Below, piece by piece: positions 8,804-15,831 of a DNA stretch of 23,912 nucleotides; position 1 is the stretch's first letter, and each line of letters starts with the position of its first letter. Below the pieces are notes generated by a model. That model did not search any database, was not told the origin of the DNA, and was given only the letters and a program-made list of their open reading frames with translations. The stretch is from the NCBI GenBank assembly GCA_937973685.1, contig CALJKJ010000020.1, positions 1-23,912 on the forward strand. The letters run 5' to 3'. The DNA is from an uncultured Flavobacteriales bacterium (lineage in GTDB: Bacteria > Bacteroidota > Bacteroidia > Flavobacteriales_D > Crocinitomicaceae). Position numbers and translations under genes: made by a program.

Positions 8804-8887
8804 ACATCCTTTTTTTGCTTCGTAACATTAGTTACTGAGGACTAATTTTCAATCAATTACTTTTGATTTGTTCCAACTTTCGTAAAA

Positions 8888-9055
8888 ATGATTCGATTTT
8901 TAAAAATCAGTGTTCCATTCATTATTTTGATCTTGTTTATCACTGAAATAATTCATGGCACAGAAGGAATACTTTTATTGGTAGTTGGAGCATATTCACT
9001 CATTAGTGGTATTTGGAATTTTTGTCCCTTTACAGGAAATAAAAAATGTAATTAA
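8888..9055 (+). CDS. Small DUF2892-like membrane protein
   Basis: A short gene of 55 codons: ATG at 8888, stop TAA at 9053-9055. The product starts MIRFLKISVPFIILILF and has two hydrophobic segments (about residues 5-19 and 26-45). It ends NFCPFTGNKKCN, which resembles the Cys-Pro ending of DUF2892 proteins (the YgaP membrane domain). The rhodanese gene starts 1 bp after its stop. In Escherichia coli YgaP a rhodanese domain and this type of membrane hairpin are fused in one protein, so the adjacency supports both calls. Confidence 0.72.
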   Translation: MIRFLKISVPFIILILFITEIIHGTEGILLLVVGAYSLISGIWNFCPFTGNKKCN

Positions 9056-9056
9056 C

Positions 9057-9392
9057 ATGAAAAAAATCATATTATTAGGCGTTTCTGCACTTATTGCTAG
9101 TTGTACGCAATCATCAGATGCTCTTCAATCTATTCCAACATCAGGAAAATCAATTGTTGTTGATGTTCGTTCTATTGATGAATGGAATAATGATGGACAC
9201 GCAAACTGCTCAACAAATATCCCTTTGGATGTGTTGGAAACACAACAAGCTCAATTAGCACAATACGACACAATTACATTCGTTTGTCTTTCTGGCGGAC
9301 GCGCGGGTCAAGCGGCTGATTGGGCAAAAGGAAGCTTTCCCAACAAAGTAATTCAAAACGGTGGCGCTTGGGAAAACGTTTCTTGTAAATAA
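9057..9392 (+). CDS. Rhodanese-domain lipoprotein
   Basis: A 111-residue single-domain rhodanese with a lipoprotein signal, MKKIILLGVSALIASC (lipid Cys at 16). I chose the ATG at 9057: an in-frame ATG at 8985 lies inside the preceding small gene and would hide the lipobox. VVDVRSIDEW (34-43) is the conserved rhodanese start (DVRxxxE) and CLSGGRAGQAA (77-87) is the active-site loop with catalytic Cys77 and Arg82. Rhodaneses carry sulfane sulfur on this Cys. Lipidation places it in the periplasm or on the outer membrane. It is paired with the DUF2892-like gene, 1 bp upstream. The gene ends 4 bp from a convergent gene. Confidence 0.85.
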   Translation: MKKIILLGVSALIASCTQSSDALQSIPTSGKSIVVDVRSIDEWNNDGHANCSTNIPLDVLETQQAQLAQYDTITFVCLSGGRAGQAADWAKGSFPNKVIQNGGAWENVSCK

Positions 9393-9396
9393 GAAA

Positions 9397-9891
9397 TTAG
9401 CCTCTCCCCTTATCTAATTGGTGGTTTGGCGGAAAATTTGTAGATACTTTTGTTGCGCGGTCATGTAAAACAATACTTCCGGTTACTGCTACATTCAACG
9501 AGGAATTTCCGGGTAATTTAACAACTGCTTGGCAACGATCCAATACTTTTTGCGGCAAACCTTGATCTTCAGAGCCCAATAAATAAATTGCGCGTTTTGG
9601 ATGTTCGATTTCATGCAACCATTCGGCTTCTTCCGTCAATTCGACACCGATCAAGTGACAATCATAGGGAATGTTTTCTAGCAGATCTTCCATGGTATCG
9701 TAATGAAAATAGGGAATTCTTGCCCACGTTTTCAGTACATCGGATGTTTGTTTTTTGTAACGCTTGCCAACTGTGAAAATATAAGCAGCACCTAGAATGT
9801 ATGCAGAACGCCAAAGTGTTCCCAAATTGTGTTCTGTTTTGGCATTATAAACGCCAATGGCGCAATAACCGTATATATTTTTAGTTTGCAT
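9397..9891 (-). CDS. TrmH/SpoU-family RNA 2'-O-methyltransferase
   Basis: A 164-residue SPOUT-class methyltransferase of the size of TrmL-like enzymes, which methylate ribose in tRNA. The three SPOU motifs are visible: HNLGTLWRSA (21-30, with Asn22 and Arg28), AIYLLGSEDQGLP (101-113) and SSLNVAVTGSIVLHDR (130-145), which form the trefoil knot that binds SAM. I chose the ATG at 9891 because it starts directly at the family core (MQTKNIYGYCAIGV); an upstream in-frame ATG at 9945 would add 18 residues that overlap the preceding gene. Even so it overlaps the end of the M14 gene by 11 bp, so the two are probably coupled. RNA target unknown. Confidence 0.85.
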   Translation of the reverse strand: MQTKNIYGYCAIGVYNAKTEHNLGTLWRSAYILGAAYIFTVGKRYKKQTSDVLKTWARIPYFHYDTMEDLLENIPYDCHLIGVELTEEAEWLHEIEHPKRAIYLLGSEDQGLPQKVLDRCQAVVKLPGNSSLNVAVTGSIVLHDRATKVSTNFPPNHQLDKGRG

Positions 9892-10864
9892 GCGTATCGA
9901 TTTGATTGTAAATTTCACTTGAAGTTCCAATATGAAACAACGCATCTCCTTTATTGACCAATGGAGCTTCGTTCACGCAGATTACAAATCCTTCCATGTG
10001 CGCCTTAATTTTGCGTTCTACTCCTCCATAAGGATCCGATACAATTCCTAATACTGTTCCTTCGTGCACTAACTGACCATTTTTAATTTGTGCTTGAAAA
10101 ACCCCCGATTGCGGCGATCGCAACCATTTCGAAGATTCGATTATGATTGGTTTGCGTTCTACAGACTCCATTTTAAAAGCCCGCATGTGCAAGTGATTCA
10201 AGACGCGTTGAATACCCGCTAATCCTTCTTCGACAATGTTTTCATCGATTGAATTCGCTTTTCCGCCTTCAAATAATAAAATCTTTTTCTGAATTTTATT
10301 CATTGCTTCCCGCACCGATTTACTAATGTAATTGGAATGAACAATGAATGGCGGATTGAATACTTGTGCCAATTCCATGCTGACAGGATCAGAAATCAAA
10401 CACCTAATTTGCGGACTGTTCGATCGTTGCGCTGCACCGGTGTGAAAATCGATCATTACGTCAACGTGAGGAGCAATTTCTTTCATGAATTGGTAAGCAA
10501 ATTGACTCGCTAACGATCCGTTTTTGGAACCAGGAAAGCAGCGGTTCAAATCGCGTCCATCCGGTAATTCGCGTGTAACGGACAAATAACCAAAAATATT
10601 AAAAACAGGTAAGCAAATAATTGTTCCAGCAATTGGTTTGTTCCATTTTTTACGAATTACTCTTCGGATAATTTCCATTCCATTGATTTCATCGCCGTGC
10701 ATACCAGCCATGAGTAATAAAACGGGACCATCTTTTTCAGCGCGTTCCACAAAAACAGGCACTTGAATGGGTGTGTGCGTGTGTAATTTTGCAACGTTCA
10801 TACTTAGTTCAACACTTTGACCTGGTTGAACTTCTTTACCTAAAATAAAAAATCGCTTTGCCAT
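9881..10864 (-). CDS. Succinylglutamate desuccinylase/aspartoacylase (M14) family zinc hydrolase
   Basis: A 327-residue zinc-dependent deacylase or carboxypeptidase-like enzyme of the AstE/ASPA family. It has the zinc ligands in GMHGDEINGME (His56, Glu59) and DFHTG (His141), and the substrate-carboxylate motif GRDLNRCFPG (103-112). The C-terminal part is a barrel-sandwich hybrid (SGVFQAQIKNGQLVHEGTVL) as in this family. There is no signal peptide. It begins at the base after the end of rimK, and this trio (rimB, rimK, M14 gene) is a recurring bacterial cluster. That context suggests it trims or processes the glutamate-type modification rather than serving arginine catabolism (AstE); the other ast genes are absent here. 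This role is inference. Confidence 0.85.
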   Translation of the reverse strand: MAKRFFILGKEVQPGQSVELSMNVAKLHTHTPIQVPVFVERAEKDGPVLLLMAGMHGDEINGMEIIRRVIRKKWNKPIAGTIICLPVFNIFGYLSVTRELPDGRDLNRCFPGSKNGSLASQFAYQFMKEIAPHVDVMIDFHTGAAQRSNSPQIRCLISDPVSMELAQVFNPPFIVHSNYISKSVREAMNKIQKKILLFEGGKANSIDENIVEEGLAGIQRVLNHLHMRAFKMESVERKPIIIESSKWLRSPQSGVFQAQIKNGQLVHEGTVLGIVSDPYGGVERKIKAHMEGFVICVNEAPLVNKGDALFHIGTSSEIYNQIDTHAN

Positions 10865-11743
10865 TTATTGAGCTACACTTTTTTCGATATATGCAATAAT
10901 CTTGCCTGCTACATCAACGCCTGTTGCGCGTTCAATTCCTTCCAAACCTGGAGAAGAATTCACTTCTAACACCAAAGGACCTCTGGTTGATTGCAACATA
11001 TCAACGCCTGCAACGCCTAGTCCAACTGCAGCAGCAGCTTTAATCGCTGTTTCTTTTTCTTCTTCTGTTAATATAATCTGCATGGCGGAACCACCTCGGT
11101 GCAAGTTAGAGCGAAATTCGCCTTCTTTCCCTTGGCGTTTCATCGCACCTACGACTTCGCCATCCACAACGAATGCACGAATATCTGCTCCATTTGCTTC
11201 GCGAATAAACTCTTGAACGATAACGCGTGCGCGCAGACCATTGAATGCTTCCAATACAGATTGCGCAGCATTTTGATTTTCAGCAAGAACAACGCCTAAA
11301 CCTTGCGTTCCTTCCAATAATTTTAAAACCACAGGTGCGCCACCAGCCGATTCGACAACGTGTTCAACATTTCTAGAATAATTGGTGAAAACAGTTTTTG
11401 GTAGACCAATACCTTCTTTCGAAAGCACTTGTAAACAACGTAATTTATCGCGTGAATGCACTATTCCTCGTGAACCTACTGCCGAAAAAACGCCCATCAT
11501 TTCAAACTGACGCACTACAGCAGTACCATAAAACGTAACAGATGCCCCAATTCTAGGAATCACGGCACGAAAACCTTCCAGGTATTCAGAGCCATAAAAC
11601 AAAGTTGGTCCTTTTTGTTCGATTTCGATGTTACATTTTAAGTGATCAATCACATGAGGGTCGTGACCACGTTGAATTGCAGCCTCCACTAGTCTTCTAG
11701 TAGAATACAACTCTTCATTTCTTGATAAAATAGCTATTTTCAT
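10865..11743 (-). CDS. rimK: RimK-family ATP-grasp alpha-L-glutamate ligase
   Basis: A 292-residue ATP-grasp ligase. In E. coli and Pseudomonas RimK adds glutamates to the C-terminus of ribosomal protein S6. The N-terminal domain starts MKIAILSRNEELYSTRRL. The ATP-grasp part has SRDKLRCLQVLSKEGIGLP (about 97-115), VVLKLLEGTQGLGV (about 137-150), a VQEFIREANGADIRAFVV stretch, the RSNLHRGG loop and the metal-binding EVNSSPGLEGIE near 260-271. Length and motifs agree with RimK rather than with the longer LysX or MptN branches. rimB is 23 bp upstream and the M14 hydrolase immediately downstream. The ribosomal-protein target is not visible here; rpsF is not in the window. Confidence 0.93.
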   Translation of the reverse strand: MKIAILSRNEELYSTRRLVEAAIQRGHDPHVIDHLKCNIEIEQKGPTLFYGSEYLEGFRAVIPRIGASVTFYGTAVVRQFEMMGVFSAVGSRGIVHSRDKLRCLQVLSKEGIGLPKTVFTNYSRNVEHVVESAGGAPVVLKLLEGTQGLGVVLAENQNAAQSVLEAFNGLRARVIVQEFIREANGADIRAFVVDGEVVGAMKRQGKEGEFRSNLHRGGSAMQIILTEEEKETAIKAAAAVGLGVAGVDMLQSTRGPLVLEVNSSPGLEGIERATGVDVAGKIIAYIEKSVAQ

Positions 11744-11766
11744 TTATTACCTGTGTGTATTGGGTT

Positions 11767-12219
11767 TTATTTGTCTTGTTCTGCTTTGAACGAACACATT
11801 GTTTTGGAAGTATCGATCAAAAAACGCTTGTTTAACAATCTTCTCCCTAATAAAACTGGAATGCGTAACCCCGTTCGTTCTGTTAATGAAAAAAGCGTAT
11901 CAAACGTTTGATGAAACAAAGATATACTTCCTTTTATAAAAAACCGTTCTTGAGCGACGCCATTTGAACTTTTAACAATTTTTCGTTTGAATTCATAAAA
12001 ACGTTCAACTTTTCCCGTGTATCCGGGAGTATTTGGGTCAAGAAAAATAACTTCTAAATAAGGCGTATCGACATTAGACACGAATTGAATGAGCGAGCAA
12101 TGCATGGAACTTGAATAGGCTCCAGAATCTATTTTAACAGGCACATGTGCTAATCCGAAAGCAGGAAATGAAACGATGTCTTTTCTGCCAATTATTAATT
12201 TATCAACGGTCATTGTCAT
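11767..12219 (-). CDS. rimB: RimB-like retropepsin-fold protease (PF05618 family)
   Basis: A 150-residue protein of the family once called ATP-dependent zinc proteases, now recognised as retropepsin-like. The active-site element is KIDSGAYSSSMHC (29-41), with Asp31 in the DSGA triad. A conserved IPVLLGRRLLNKRFLIDTS lies toward the end, as in the family. It is the first gene of the operon and precedes rimK by 23 bp. In Pseudomonas fluorescens RimB acts with RimA and RimK in S6 glutamylation, and that is the likely role here. The start ATG at 12217-12219 and a second ATG two codons later are equally good. Confidence 0.85.
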   Translation of the reverse strand: MTMTVDKLIIGRKDIVSFPAFGLAHVPVKIDSGAYSSSMHCSLIQFVSNVDTPYLEVIFLDPNTPGYTGKVERFYEFKRKIVKSSNGVAQERFFIKGSISLFHQTFDTLFSLTERTGLRIPVLLGRRLLNKRFLIDTSKTMCSFKAEQDK

Positions 12220-12362
12220 TCATCTTGTGTTAATCATAAAAACAGTTCGTCATCCAAATAGTAGGTACGACTGCTGCGCTTGAAAAACGCCTTCGAAAAT
12301 ACTAAAAAAGGCGGCGAAACGAAAAAAAAAGCGGAATATTGAAAAAAGTTAATGTAATAGGA

Positions 12363-12392
12363 TTTGTTTTTGAAATATTATTCGTAATATTG
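12363..12392 (+). promoter_or_regulatory. Bacteroidota-type promoter of rplS
   Basis: TTTG (12363-12366), an 18-nt spacer, and TAATATTG (12385-12392), which matches the -7 consensus TAnnTTTG at all but one base. The predicted start of transcription is about 12398, leaving a short leader of about 30 nt before the L19 ATG. Confidence 0.6.
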
Positions 12393-12430
12393 CACCCCCA
12401 ATTATGGGATTTTGAAAGAAAAAAAGCGTC

Positions 12431-12790
12431 ATGGATTTTATCAGAGAACTTCAAAAAGAGTTAGTAGAGCTAAAAGAATTCCCGAAATTTGGTGCGGGAG
12501 ATACCGTAACTGTATCCTATAAGATTAAAGAAGGAAATAAAGAGCGTATTCAGCAATTTCAAGGTGTTGTTTTGCAACGTCGTGGTTCTGGTAGTACTGA
12601 AACCTTTACAGTTCGTAAAATGTCAGGAAATGTTGGTGTAGAGCGTATCTTCCCTATTTCATCTCCATTCATCGATAACATTGTGGTTAACAAACATGGT
12701 GCAGTTCGCCGTGCTCGTATTTTCTACTTCCGTGGACTTACAGGTAAAGCAGCTCGTATCAAAGAGAAAAGAAGATTTACTCAACAATAA
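12431..12790 (+). CDS. rplS: 50S ribosomal protein L19
   Basis: A 119-residue protein matching bacterial L19 over its whole length. The recognisable parts are FGAGDTVTVSYKIKEG near the start, the core RIQQFQGVVLQRRGSG (about 38-53), GVERIFPISSPFI (about 73-85) and the basic C-terminus VRRARIFYFRGLTGKAARIKE. L19 sits at the 30S-50S interface of the ribosome. It stands alone here, without the rimM-trmD genes that accompany it in proteobacteria. It has its own promoter just upstream and a strong terminator downstream. Confidence 0.98.
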   Translation: MDFIRELQKELVELKEFPKFGAGDTVTVSYKIKEGNKERIQQFQGVVLQRRGSGSTETFTVRKMSGNVGVERIFPISSPFIDNIVVNKHGAVRRARIFYFRGLTGKAARIKEKRRFTQQ

Positions 12791-12807
12791 GAGTTACTAC
12801 ATAATTC

Positions 12808-12842
12808 AAAAGCCGTTCTATTTATTTAGAGCGGCTTTTTTT
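12808..12842 (+). terminator. Intrinsic terminator of rplS
   Basis: AAAAGCCGTTCTA (12808-12820) pairs with TAGAGCGGCTTTT (from 12827) through a 6-nt loop with one G-U pair, and a run of seven T's (12836-12842) ends the element. It starts 17 bp after the stop codon. Confidence 0.9.
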
Positions 12843-13022
12843 GTTATTGGTGTTTTGTTATCACTTTTTCAGGTTAACAGTTACTGAATTGGTTTGATAC
12901 GTATTCGCACATAAAAGTTCTAGATTTAAATGATCTTACGCCATTTTATTTTCAATTGAACTGTATTGAAACGATGTAACTTAAGCACTATAATTTTCTT
13001 ACGGATTGATTGTTGCTATCAC
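12843..13022. other. Gene-free stretch between two facing terminators
   Basis: The gap between rplS and the end of the minus-strand operon (12791-13112) is about 320 bp. Apart from the two terminators at its ends I see no coding frame with a plausible product, RNA gene or clear promoter in it. Confidence 0.5.
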
Positions 13023-13057
13023 AAAAAAAACGAACTAATGATAGCATTAGTTCGTTT
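13023..13057 (-). terminator. Intrinsic terminator of the surface-protein operon
   Basis: A perfect 13-bp stem (13028-13040 with 13045-13057) and a 4-nt loop ATAG. Read on the minus strand the stem is followed by a run of eight T's (the A's at 13023-13030, which partly belong to the stem). It lies 56 bp downstream of the last gene of the operon. Confidence 0.9.
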
Positions 13058-13112
13058 CAAAATTGATCTTAAAATAGTTGCAATAATTAATAAGACACTT
13101 TAGTTAATGTTT

Positions 13113-13997
13113 TTAAAGACCAAAATATGAAATGGTTGAATTTTCGATAAACTGTCTTTCACTTGCAGAAATAGCAGTTGAAAAAGAATACAATTCGGAA
13201 TAACCACCTCCATTACTTGTGTGGTGAGTTGTTCTATCTCTACCTATTACACTCCATTCTGTTCCAGAGTTTGGTGTTTGAGGAGCAAGTGAAATTACTT
13301 TTAAATTAGTATGAAAACTAGCAACGGAAGTACTTGTTAATACCGAATTCACATAAAGTGTTCCATTTAAGATAGATGCAGCTGTCCAAGTTGGATGAAA
13401 TAATTTTAAGTTGGTATTGTCAGAATGCCAACGAAAGAAATTGTAACTACCTAACAAAAAACCATCAGAACCTGAAATTGCACTAAATTTATTGACTATT
13501 ATTACTTGCGCATTTGTTGACAATTCTCCTCCACTAACATCTAAATGGTTGTAATTTGTCGTGTTAGGTATACCAAAAAAAGCAACAAAAGGGCGACCAT
13601 TTTCTTTAATAAGTTGACCCGCATTTATAATTCTTGGTTGATATGAAATTGTTGGCTGATTCAAATGTCTTCCGGAATTGGTTTGATCATACCAAATAGC
13701 AACAAAGCCAGTAGCTGTTCCTATAAAATTTTTCAAATATGTAGTATCCAAATCTCCATTAACATCAAATCCTATGTCAAGTTGTGCATTATCTGTACTT
13801 CTTCGAACACGCATACAAAATCCATGATACGTTTTACTTATACGTCTCACACTATAAGCCACTGTTGGTAATACAGAAATATTATCTAAAACATAAGATT
13901 TGTTTATTTCAGATTGAATAACATATGGTGTACCAACAACTTGACCAAATAGCATACTCGTTGGTATCGCTAATAAAAAAACAATTAACTTTTTCAT
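13113..13997 (-). CDS. Exported protein with arabinofuranosidase-B/LamG-like domain
   Basis: A 294-residue protein with a signal peptide, MKKLIVFLLAIPTSMLFGQ. I chose the ATG at 13997: an in-frame ATG at 14045 would overlap the preceding gene and bury the signal. The segment AYSVRRISKTYHGFCMRVRR, then DIGFD, DTTYLKNFIG, GFVAIWYDQTNSGRHLNQ and QPRIINAG, follows the pattern of the fungal-type alpha-L-arabinofuranosidase B catalytic domain and the many bacterial concanavalin-A-like proteins related to it. The end, GYSELYSFSTAISASERQFIE, is typical of LamG-like lectin folds. I see no T9SS sorting tail. Enzyme activity is not certain; a carbohydrate-binding surface role is as likely. Last gene of the operon, 1 bp after the previous stop. 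Confidence 0.7.
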   Translation of the reverse strand: MKKLIVFLLAIPTSMLFGQVVGTPYVIQSEINKSYVLDNISVLPTVAYSVRRISKTYHGFCMRVRRSTDNAQLDIGFDVNGDLDTTYLKNFIGTATGFVAIWYDQTNSGRHLNQPTISYQPRIINAGQLIKENGRPFVAFFGIPNTTNYNHLDVSGGELSTNAQVIIVNKFSAISGSDGFLLGSYNFFRWHSDNTNLKLFHPTWTAASILNGTLYVNSVLTSTSVASFHTNLKVISLAPQTPNSGTEWSVIGRDRTTHHTSNGGGYSELYSFSTAISASERQFIENSTISYFGL

Positions 13998-13998
13998 A

Positions 13999-15813
13999 TT
14001 AAAAACCTGTTGCCATGTATACATACACATTTGTACCCATAACAATAAACGTATATAAGGTATGTTTATTTGGAGCTGTGATTCCGTTGTTTACAGGTAT
14101 AAATGTAAATCCTGAGCAAGTAAATGATGCCGTGCCAGAAGTAGCTCCTTGAACAGCTAAGGTGTAAGTTCCTCCATCTTTTATATTACTCAAGGTAAAA
14201 CTTCCCGCACTTGCTGTAGTGTATGCTAAATTACTATTAGCAAAGTTGATGGTTGTCCCAGAACCTGCTGAAAATGCTGAAGTATTTGTAGCAGACCCAT
14301 TCACTTCTAATTTTGAAGCAGGTGTAAAAGTACCAACCCCAACATTACCATTACCTTTTACATTGAATAAAGGATTAATTGGATTATTAACATTAGACTC
14401 TTGACTTATACTTGAAGACACCTCAAATGCATTATTTGAAGAACTATTTCCTGCAATTTTCACCAACAATCCATTTCCATTTGAAGGCTGTGAATAAAAT
14501 GATGCTGCAAAACCTGTTCCTGAAGTTGACCATGATAAGCCACCATTGTAAGCATTTGTAGAATTTGAACCTTGAATTGGAAGGCTCGTATTTGCTAAAG
14601 TACTGACAGGTGATGCAACCCCAATTCCAACATATCCATTATTTAAAATGGTCAATCTTTCTACTTGTGAGCCTGCAGGATTTGTAAAAAACCGAAAACC
14701 TCCTGTTGACAATTTAGAATTGCGCAATTGAAAATCATTAGCATCAGAAGCAAATTGTCCAATATATGCACCATTAAAAACCCAATCAATTCGTGGAGCA
14801 GTCGAGTTGGTATTCAATTCAATTCCGTAATTAGATCCTGCAGCACCAGTTGTATTTCTTAAATGAAAACCACCGACTACATCTAAATTTGTTGTTGGAG
14901 CTGTTGTGCCGATACCAACATTCCCGTTGTGCTCAATGCGCATTCGTTCAATTGATTGAGAAACACTATTTTGCGGTACTGTTCTAAAAAACATTCCACC
15001 ACCATTATTTGTAGTTGTTTGAGCTCCAACTGCATATCCAACAATGTCAGTACCATTTAAAGGGTAGTTCGTACCATTTCCTGCGCTAAATAAAATACGT
15101 CCAACATAATCACCATTTGCAAGCGCTGTGTTTACAGCTGGATCGGAACTTGCTGATTTTTGTAATATTAGATTTGATGATGCTAAAGAAGATGATGCTC
15201 TTCTAATTAAAGCCCCAACACCTGTTGTTGCAATCTCCAAAGAAGTAGAGGGATTATTCGTACCGATACCTACATTTCCACTTCTCCAAATATTAGCTGT
15301 TTTATTACCACCAGCATCAGATGTTGAACCAGTTAAATAAAAAGGAGTTGATGAAGGTGCTACATAAGAAACATAAGCAGAACCATCCCAAACCCACAAA
15401 CTAGAATTCGTAGAACTTACATAAATATAACCAGAATTTTGGGTCGTATTTGGTGTAAAAGTTGGTGAACCTGAATTGGGATCATTTGTATTGAAACTAA
15501 TTGTTGCTGAAGGTTGTGAATTAATAAATCTCACCCATTTCACACCATCATAATAATAATAGCCGGGAGTGACATTATTGGGAGAAGTACCTGCGGTTGC
15601 AGTATTGTAAATCATTAATCCAGTAGCTGGTGTTGCAATTGTGGTAACATCCGTTGCACTAGCCAAGGCAATGCGGGGAGCTAAAAACCCTTTATTGGAT
15701 GCTGTTACATCTAATTGTGCAGACGCATCGGGTGAATTTGTACCCACTCCCAACTGTGCAAAAACAGTTGCTTGACAAGCTAGTAACGATAAAATAAAAA
15801 CTATTTTTTTCAT
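13999..15813 (-). CDS. Exported tail-fibre-like protein with VGIGT repeats
   Basis: A 604-residue protein with signal peptide MKKIVFILSLLACQATVFAQ. Residues from about 20 carry QLGVGTNSPDASAQLDV and then GFLAPRIAL and GYYYYDGVKWVRF, a common Bacteroidota surface-protein N-terminus. Further copies of the V-G-I-G-T-x-x-P motif lie through the protein (GNVGIGTNNPSTSLEI, GNVGIGTTAPTTNLDV, GYVGIGVASP, GNVGVGTFTPASKLEV), five in all with the first. Such repeats occur in phage tail fibres and beta-helical adhesins. The last 60 residues (GGTYTLAVQGATSGTASF and the end TFIVMGTNVYVYMATGF) resemble phage receptor-binding ends. It is low in charge and rich in Ser, Thr, Asn and Gly. Function not known; an adhesin or surface fibre is the best guess. 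Confidence 0.75.
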   Translation of the reverse strand: MKKIVFILSLLACQATVFAQLGVGTNSPDASAQLDVTASNKGFLAPRIALASATDVTTIATPATGLMIYNTATAGTSPNNVTPGYYYYDGVKWVRFINSQPSATISFNTNDPNSGSPTFTPNTTQNSGYIYVSSTNSSLWVWDGSAYVSYVAPSSTPFYLTGSTSDAGGNKTANIWRSGNVGIGTNNPSTSLEIATTGVGALIRRASSSLASSNLILQKSASSDPAVNTALANGDYVGRILFSAGNGTNYPLNGTDIVGYAVGAQTTTNNGGGMFFRTVPQNSVSQSIERMRIEHNGNVGIGTTAPTTNLDVVGGFHLRNTTGAAGSNYGIELNTNSTAPRIDWVFNGAYIGQFASDANDFQLRNSKLSTGGFRFFTNPAGSQVERLTILNNGYVGIGVASPVSTLANTSLPIQGSNSTNAYNGGLSWSTSGTGFAASFYSQPSNGNGLLVKIAGNSSSNNAFEVSSSISQESNVNNPINPLFNVKGNGNVGVGTFTPASKLEVNGSATNTSAFSAGSGTTINFANSNLAYTTASAGSFTLSNIKDGGTYTLAVQGATSGTASFTCSGFTFIPVNNGITAPNKHTLYTFIVMGTNVYVYMATGF

Positions 15814-15831
15814 CTTGTGTGTTTTACATTA

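Noticed and set aside
8822..8849. Small hairpins (GTAAC/GTTAC or ATTAGT/ACTAAT) after the PorE-like gene
   Set aside because: Short AT-rich stems that exclude each other and a run of only four T's; not convincing as a terminator.
8985..9056. In-frame upstream extension of the rhodanese gene
   Set aside because: It overlaps the small DUF2892-like gene in another frame and hides an evident lipoprotein signal that begins at 9057.
12288..12313. Hairpin CGCCTT/AAGGCG upstream of rimB, followed by T's on the minus strand
   Set aside because: Only six pairs around a 14-nt loop, and no minus-strand gene lies upstream for it to terminate; a leader attenuator is possible but too weak to call.
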